In this document: positions 5,373 through 6,700 of the stretch, in pieces
Layout of the letters: every line of letters begins with the position of its first letter
Position numbering within the stretch: position 1 is the first letter of the stretch
Origin: DASWHF01 sp036393295
Lineage (GTDB): Bacteria; Pseudomonadota; Gammaproteobacteria; Acidiferrobacterales; UBA6901
DNA length: 6,700 nt
Direction: 5' to 3'
Assembly: GCA_036393295.1 (NCBI GenBank)
Contig: DASWHF010000148.1
Location: 1 to 6,700, forward strand
Notes under the pieces: generated by a model
Databases searched by the model: none
Seen by the model: the letters and a program-made list of their open reading frames with translations, nothing else
Told to the model about the DNA's origin: nothing
Made by a program: the position numbers and the translations under genes

Positions 5373-5401
5373 ATTGTAAGAGCCGCGCGAGGATTTCCCA
5401 A
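5373..5401 (-). promoter_or_regulatory. Sigma-70-like promoter of the beta-propeller gene
   Basis: On the minus strand TTGGGA (5401-5396) and TACAAT (5378-5373) are separated by 17 nt, matching the -35 at 4 of 6 and the -10 at 5 of 6 consensus positions. The -10 ends only 6 nt before the ATG at 5366, so transcription would begin at or next to the start codon and the mRNA would be leaderless. No ribosome site is visible before this ATG, which agrees with that reading. Confidence 0.5.
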
Positions 5402-5418
5402 CCCGGGCGGACGCCGGT

Positions 5419-5446
5419 TTTGCCGCGGCGCAGAACCCGATACACT
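5419..5446 (+). promoter_or_regulatory. Possible promoter of the M48 protease gene
   Basis: TACACT (5441-5446) resembles a -10 hexamer; TTTGCC (5419-5424), 16 nt upstream, is a poor -35. If used, the transcript would start near 5453 and carry the 7-bp-repeat hairpin (5467-5534) in its leader. The call rests only on the hexamers. Confidence 0.25.
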
Positions 5447-5466
5447 GATCGACGGTCATACGAATC

Positions 5467-5534
5467 AGTAGCGAGTCGCGAGTAGCGAGCAACCCCGGTG
5501 CCCTGATTTTACTCGCCACTCGCCACTCGCCACT
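5467..5534. repeat. Inverted clusters of a 7-bp tandem repeat (AGTNGCG)
   Basis: The left cluster (5467-5489) holds AGTAGCG, AGTCGCG, AGTAGCG and a trailing AG. The right cluster (5512-5534) is the opposite strand of AGTGGCG three times and AG. They pair at 20 of 23 positions around a 22-nt loop, and the three mismatches all fall on the same base of the 7-mer. The structure lies 36 nt upstream of the M48 start. It could be a dispersed palindromic repeat, a protein-binding array or a leader hairpin; the function is unknown. Confidence 0.7.
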
Positions 5535-5569
5535 GCGTCAACGAGCCACACATCCACCGGACCCCGACC

Positions 5570-6379
5570 ATGATCCCGATCCGATTCCGCGCCTTCCGCT
5601 TCCACCTGCCCGCCCTGCTGCTGGCCACGATACTCGGCGCCTGCACCACGGTGCCCGAGACCGGCCGCCAGCAACTGCTGCTCATCAGCGCCAGCGAGGA
5701 GATGCAGCTCGGCCTCACCGAGTTCGAAAAGCTCAAGAAGGACACGCCGATCTCGAAGGACGCCGCCGCCACCGCCCTGGTGCGGAAGGTCGGCCAGCGC
5801 ATCGCGGCGGTCGCGCCGCTGCCCAATGCGCAATGGGAGTTCGTGCTGTTCGATCAGCCGAAGACGCCCAATGCCTTCTGCCTGCCGGGCGGCAAGGTCG
5901 GCATCTACAGCGGCATCCTGCCGATCACCCTGGACGAGACCGGGCTCGCCACCGTCATCGGCCACGAGGTCGCGCATGCCGTGGCGCGCCACGGCGGCGA
6001 ACGCGTGTCGCAAGGGCTGCTCTTGCAGCTCGGCGGCCAGGCGCTGTCGGCCGCGACCCGCAGCCAGCCGGCCGCGACCCAGAACCTGATCCTCGGCGCC
6101 TACGGCATCGGCGCCCAGGTCGGCATCATGCTGCCGCATTCGCGCGAGCAGGAGCTGGAGGCCGATCGCATCGGGCTGATTTACATGGCGCGCGCCGGCT
6201 ACGACCCGCGCGAGGCGGTGGGCTTCTGGGAGCGCTTCAAGGCGTACAACGAGAAGAACGGCGGCGGCAAGAACCTCGCCTTCCTCAGCACCCACCCGCT
6301 CGACGACGTGCGCATCGCGCGCATCCGCGCGCTGCTGCCGCAGGCGGTGGCGGAGTATCAGAAGGCCGGGGGGCGGTAG
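5570..6379 (+). CDS. M48 family metalloprotease, lipoprotein (LoiP/YcaL-like)
   Basis: The 269-aa product is a zinc protease probably anchored by lipid in the periplasm. Residues 1-24 are a lipoprotein signal (basic start, hydrophobic PALLLATIL) ending in the lipobox LGAC with Cys25. The catalytic motif HEVAH is at 132-136 (zinc ligands His132 and His136, catalytic Glu133). The third ligand is probably Glu195 in SREQELEADRIG, with Asp199 completing the ExxxD pattern. PNAFCLPGGKVGIYSGIL (100-117) and STHPLDDVRIARI near the end are usual M48 family sequences. The length resembles E. coli LoiP and YcaL, and there is no C-terminal TPR region, so it is not BepA. By analogy it would take part in outer-membrane protein quality control. 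Residue +2 of the mature lipoprotein is Thr, not Asp, which favours outer-membrane sorting. The start has only a weak ribosome site. The stop lies 4 nt from the convergent stop of the next gene. Confidence 0.93.
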   Translation: MIPIRFRAFRFHLPALLLATILGACTTVPETGRQQLLLISASEEMQLGLTEFEKLKKDTPISKDAAATALVRKVGQRIAAVAPLPNAQWEFVLFDQPKTPNAFCLPGGKVGIYSGILPITLDETGLATVIGHEVAHAVARHGGERVSQGLLLQLGGQALSAATRSQPAATQNLILGAYGIGAQVGIMLPHSREQELEADRIGLIYMARAGYDPREAVGFWERFKAYNEKNGGGKNLAFLSTHPLDDVRIARIRALLPQAVAEYQKAGGR

Positions 6380-6383
6380 TTCT

Positions 6384-6700
6384 TCAGGTCTTTTTCCGCG
6401 CCGCCACGCCGACCAGCCCGAGCAATCCCGAGCCGAGCAACCACACCGCGGCCGGCACCGGGACCGTGGACATGACGCCCTCCAGACGCCATGAGCCGAC
6501 GAAGCCGCCGAATGGGGATTCCGGGTTACCGTCGGCGGTCAGGATGCGGCCCTGCCATCGGATCACGACCCCGTAGTTGTCGCCGCCGAGATCGGTCAAG
6601 GTTTCGACCACGACCAGGCTGTAGTCAATGCCGCCTGTGCACGGCGTACCCCCATCGACGCAGGTGGCCTCGAAGGTATTCGGCGGAATATAAAACTGCG
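6384..6700 (-). CDS. VPxPA-CTERM (PEP-CTERM-like) exported protein, C-terminal part (cut by right window edge)
   Basis: The frame is open from the right edge to the TGA at 6386-6384, giving 105 codons; the start lies beyond the window. The last 26 residues form a three-part sorting tail: VPVPAA, a hydrophobic stretch (VWLLGSGLLGLVGVAA) and a basic end RKKT. This matches the VPLPA/PEP-CTERM type, which exosortases process in Gram-negatives that usually also make exopolysaccharide. The visible upstream part is a polar beta-rich segment with a nearby Cys pair (CVDGGTPC) and Gly/Asn/Asp-rich stretches; its function is not recognised. An internal GTG at 6611 is not a credible start, because the frame continues upstream without a stop. 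It converges on the M48 gene with a 4-nt gap and no visible terminator. Confidence 0.85.
   Translation of the reverse strand, partial: QFYIPPNTFEATCVDGGTPCTGGIDYSLVVVETLTDLGGDNYGVVIRWQGRILTADGNPESPFGGFVGSWRLEGVMSTVPVPAAVWLLGSGLLGLVGVAARKKT

Noticed and set aside
467..5465. CATACGAAT shared by the regions before the response regulator (467-475) and the M48 gene (5457-5465)
   Set aside because: A single shared 9-mer in 6.7 kb is expected by chance, and the flanking bases do not match.
5367..5519. N-terminal extension of the beta-propeller gene to 5519
   Set aside because: The extension crosses the 7-bp repeat cluster, would bury the signal peptide inside the protein, and removes the promoter seen at 5373-5401.
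1..6700. tRNA, rRNA, CRISPR array, or a phage or defence gene cluster
   Set aside because: No cloverleaf, rRNA-like segment, regularly spaced direct repeats or recognisable defence or phage genes were seen on either strand.

Overview
The window looks like chromosome of a GC-rich Gram-negative bacterium, most probably an environmental gammaproteobacterium. Evidence seen in the sequence: strongly G/C-biased third codon positions in all genes, a TruD of proteobacterial type, a lipobox metalloprotease, an autotransporter-style secreted protein, and a VPxPA (PEP-CTERM-like) sorting tail, which belongs to exosortase-carrying Gram-negatives. The genus cannot be named from the sequence.

Layout. (1) Positions 1-1210: a divergent pair, a truncated autotransporter-like surface protein (minus strand) and a LuxR/NarL-type response regulator (plus strand). 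The gap between them holds a perfect 20-bp palindrome and a second inverted repeat. (2) Positions 1207-1408: a 202-bp palindrome-rich MITE-like element with 19-bp terminal inverted repeats ending in CTAG. Its first bases form the stop codon of the response regulator. (3) Positions 1448-2512: truD (minus). (4) Positions 2671-2769: the first copy of a 99-nt hairpin element, directly upstream of gpmA. (5) Positions 2785-4426: gpmA and a rhomboid protease gene, both plus strand. (6) Positions 4424-4522: a second 99-nt copy of the hairpin element, between the convergent rhomboid and beta-propeller genes and carrying the stop codons of both. (7) Positions 4506-5366: an exported six-bladed beta-propeller protein (minus). 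(8) Positions 5467-5534: inverted clusters of a 7-bp repeat. (9) Positions 5570-6379: a lipoprotein M48 metalloprotease (plus). (10) Positions 6384-6700: the C-terminal part of a VPxPA-CTERM protein (minus), cut by the window edge.

The genes are mostly single transcription units rather than one operon. truD (tRNA modification) and gpmA (glycolysis) are housekeeping genes. The rhomboid, M48 lipoprotein, beta-propeller, autotransporter-like and VPxPA-CTERM proteins all act in or beyond the cell envelope, but nothing shows that they form one system. I see no clearly new multi-gene system. The most unusual content is non-coding: three small palindromic elements placed exactly at gene borders, three of whose insertions appear to supply stop codons, and a near-ideal operator candidate between the regulator and the surface protein.
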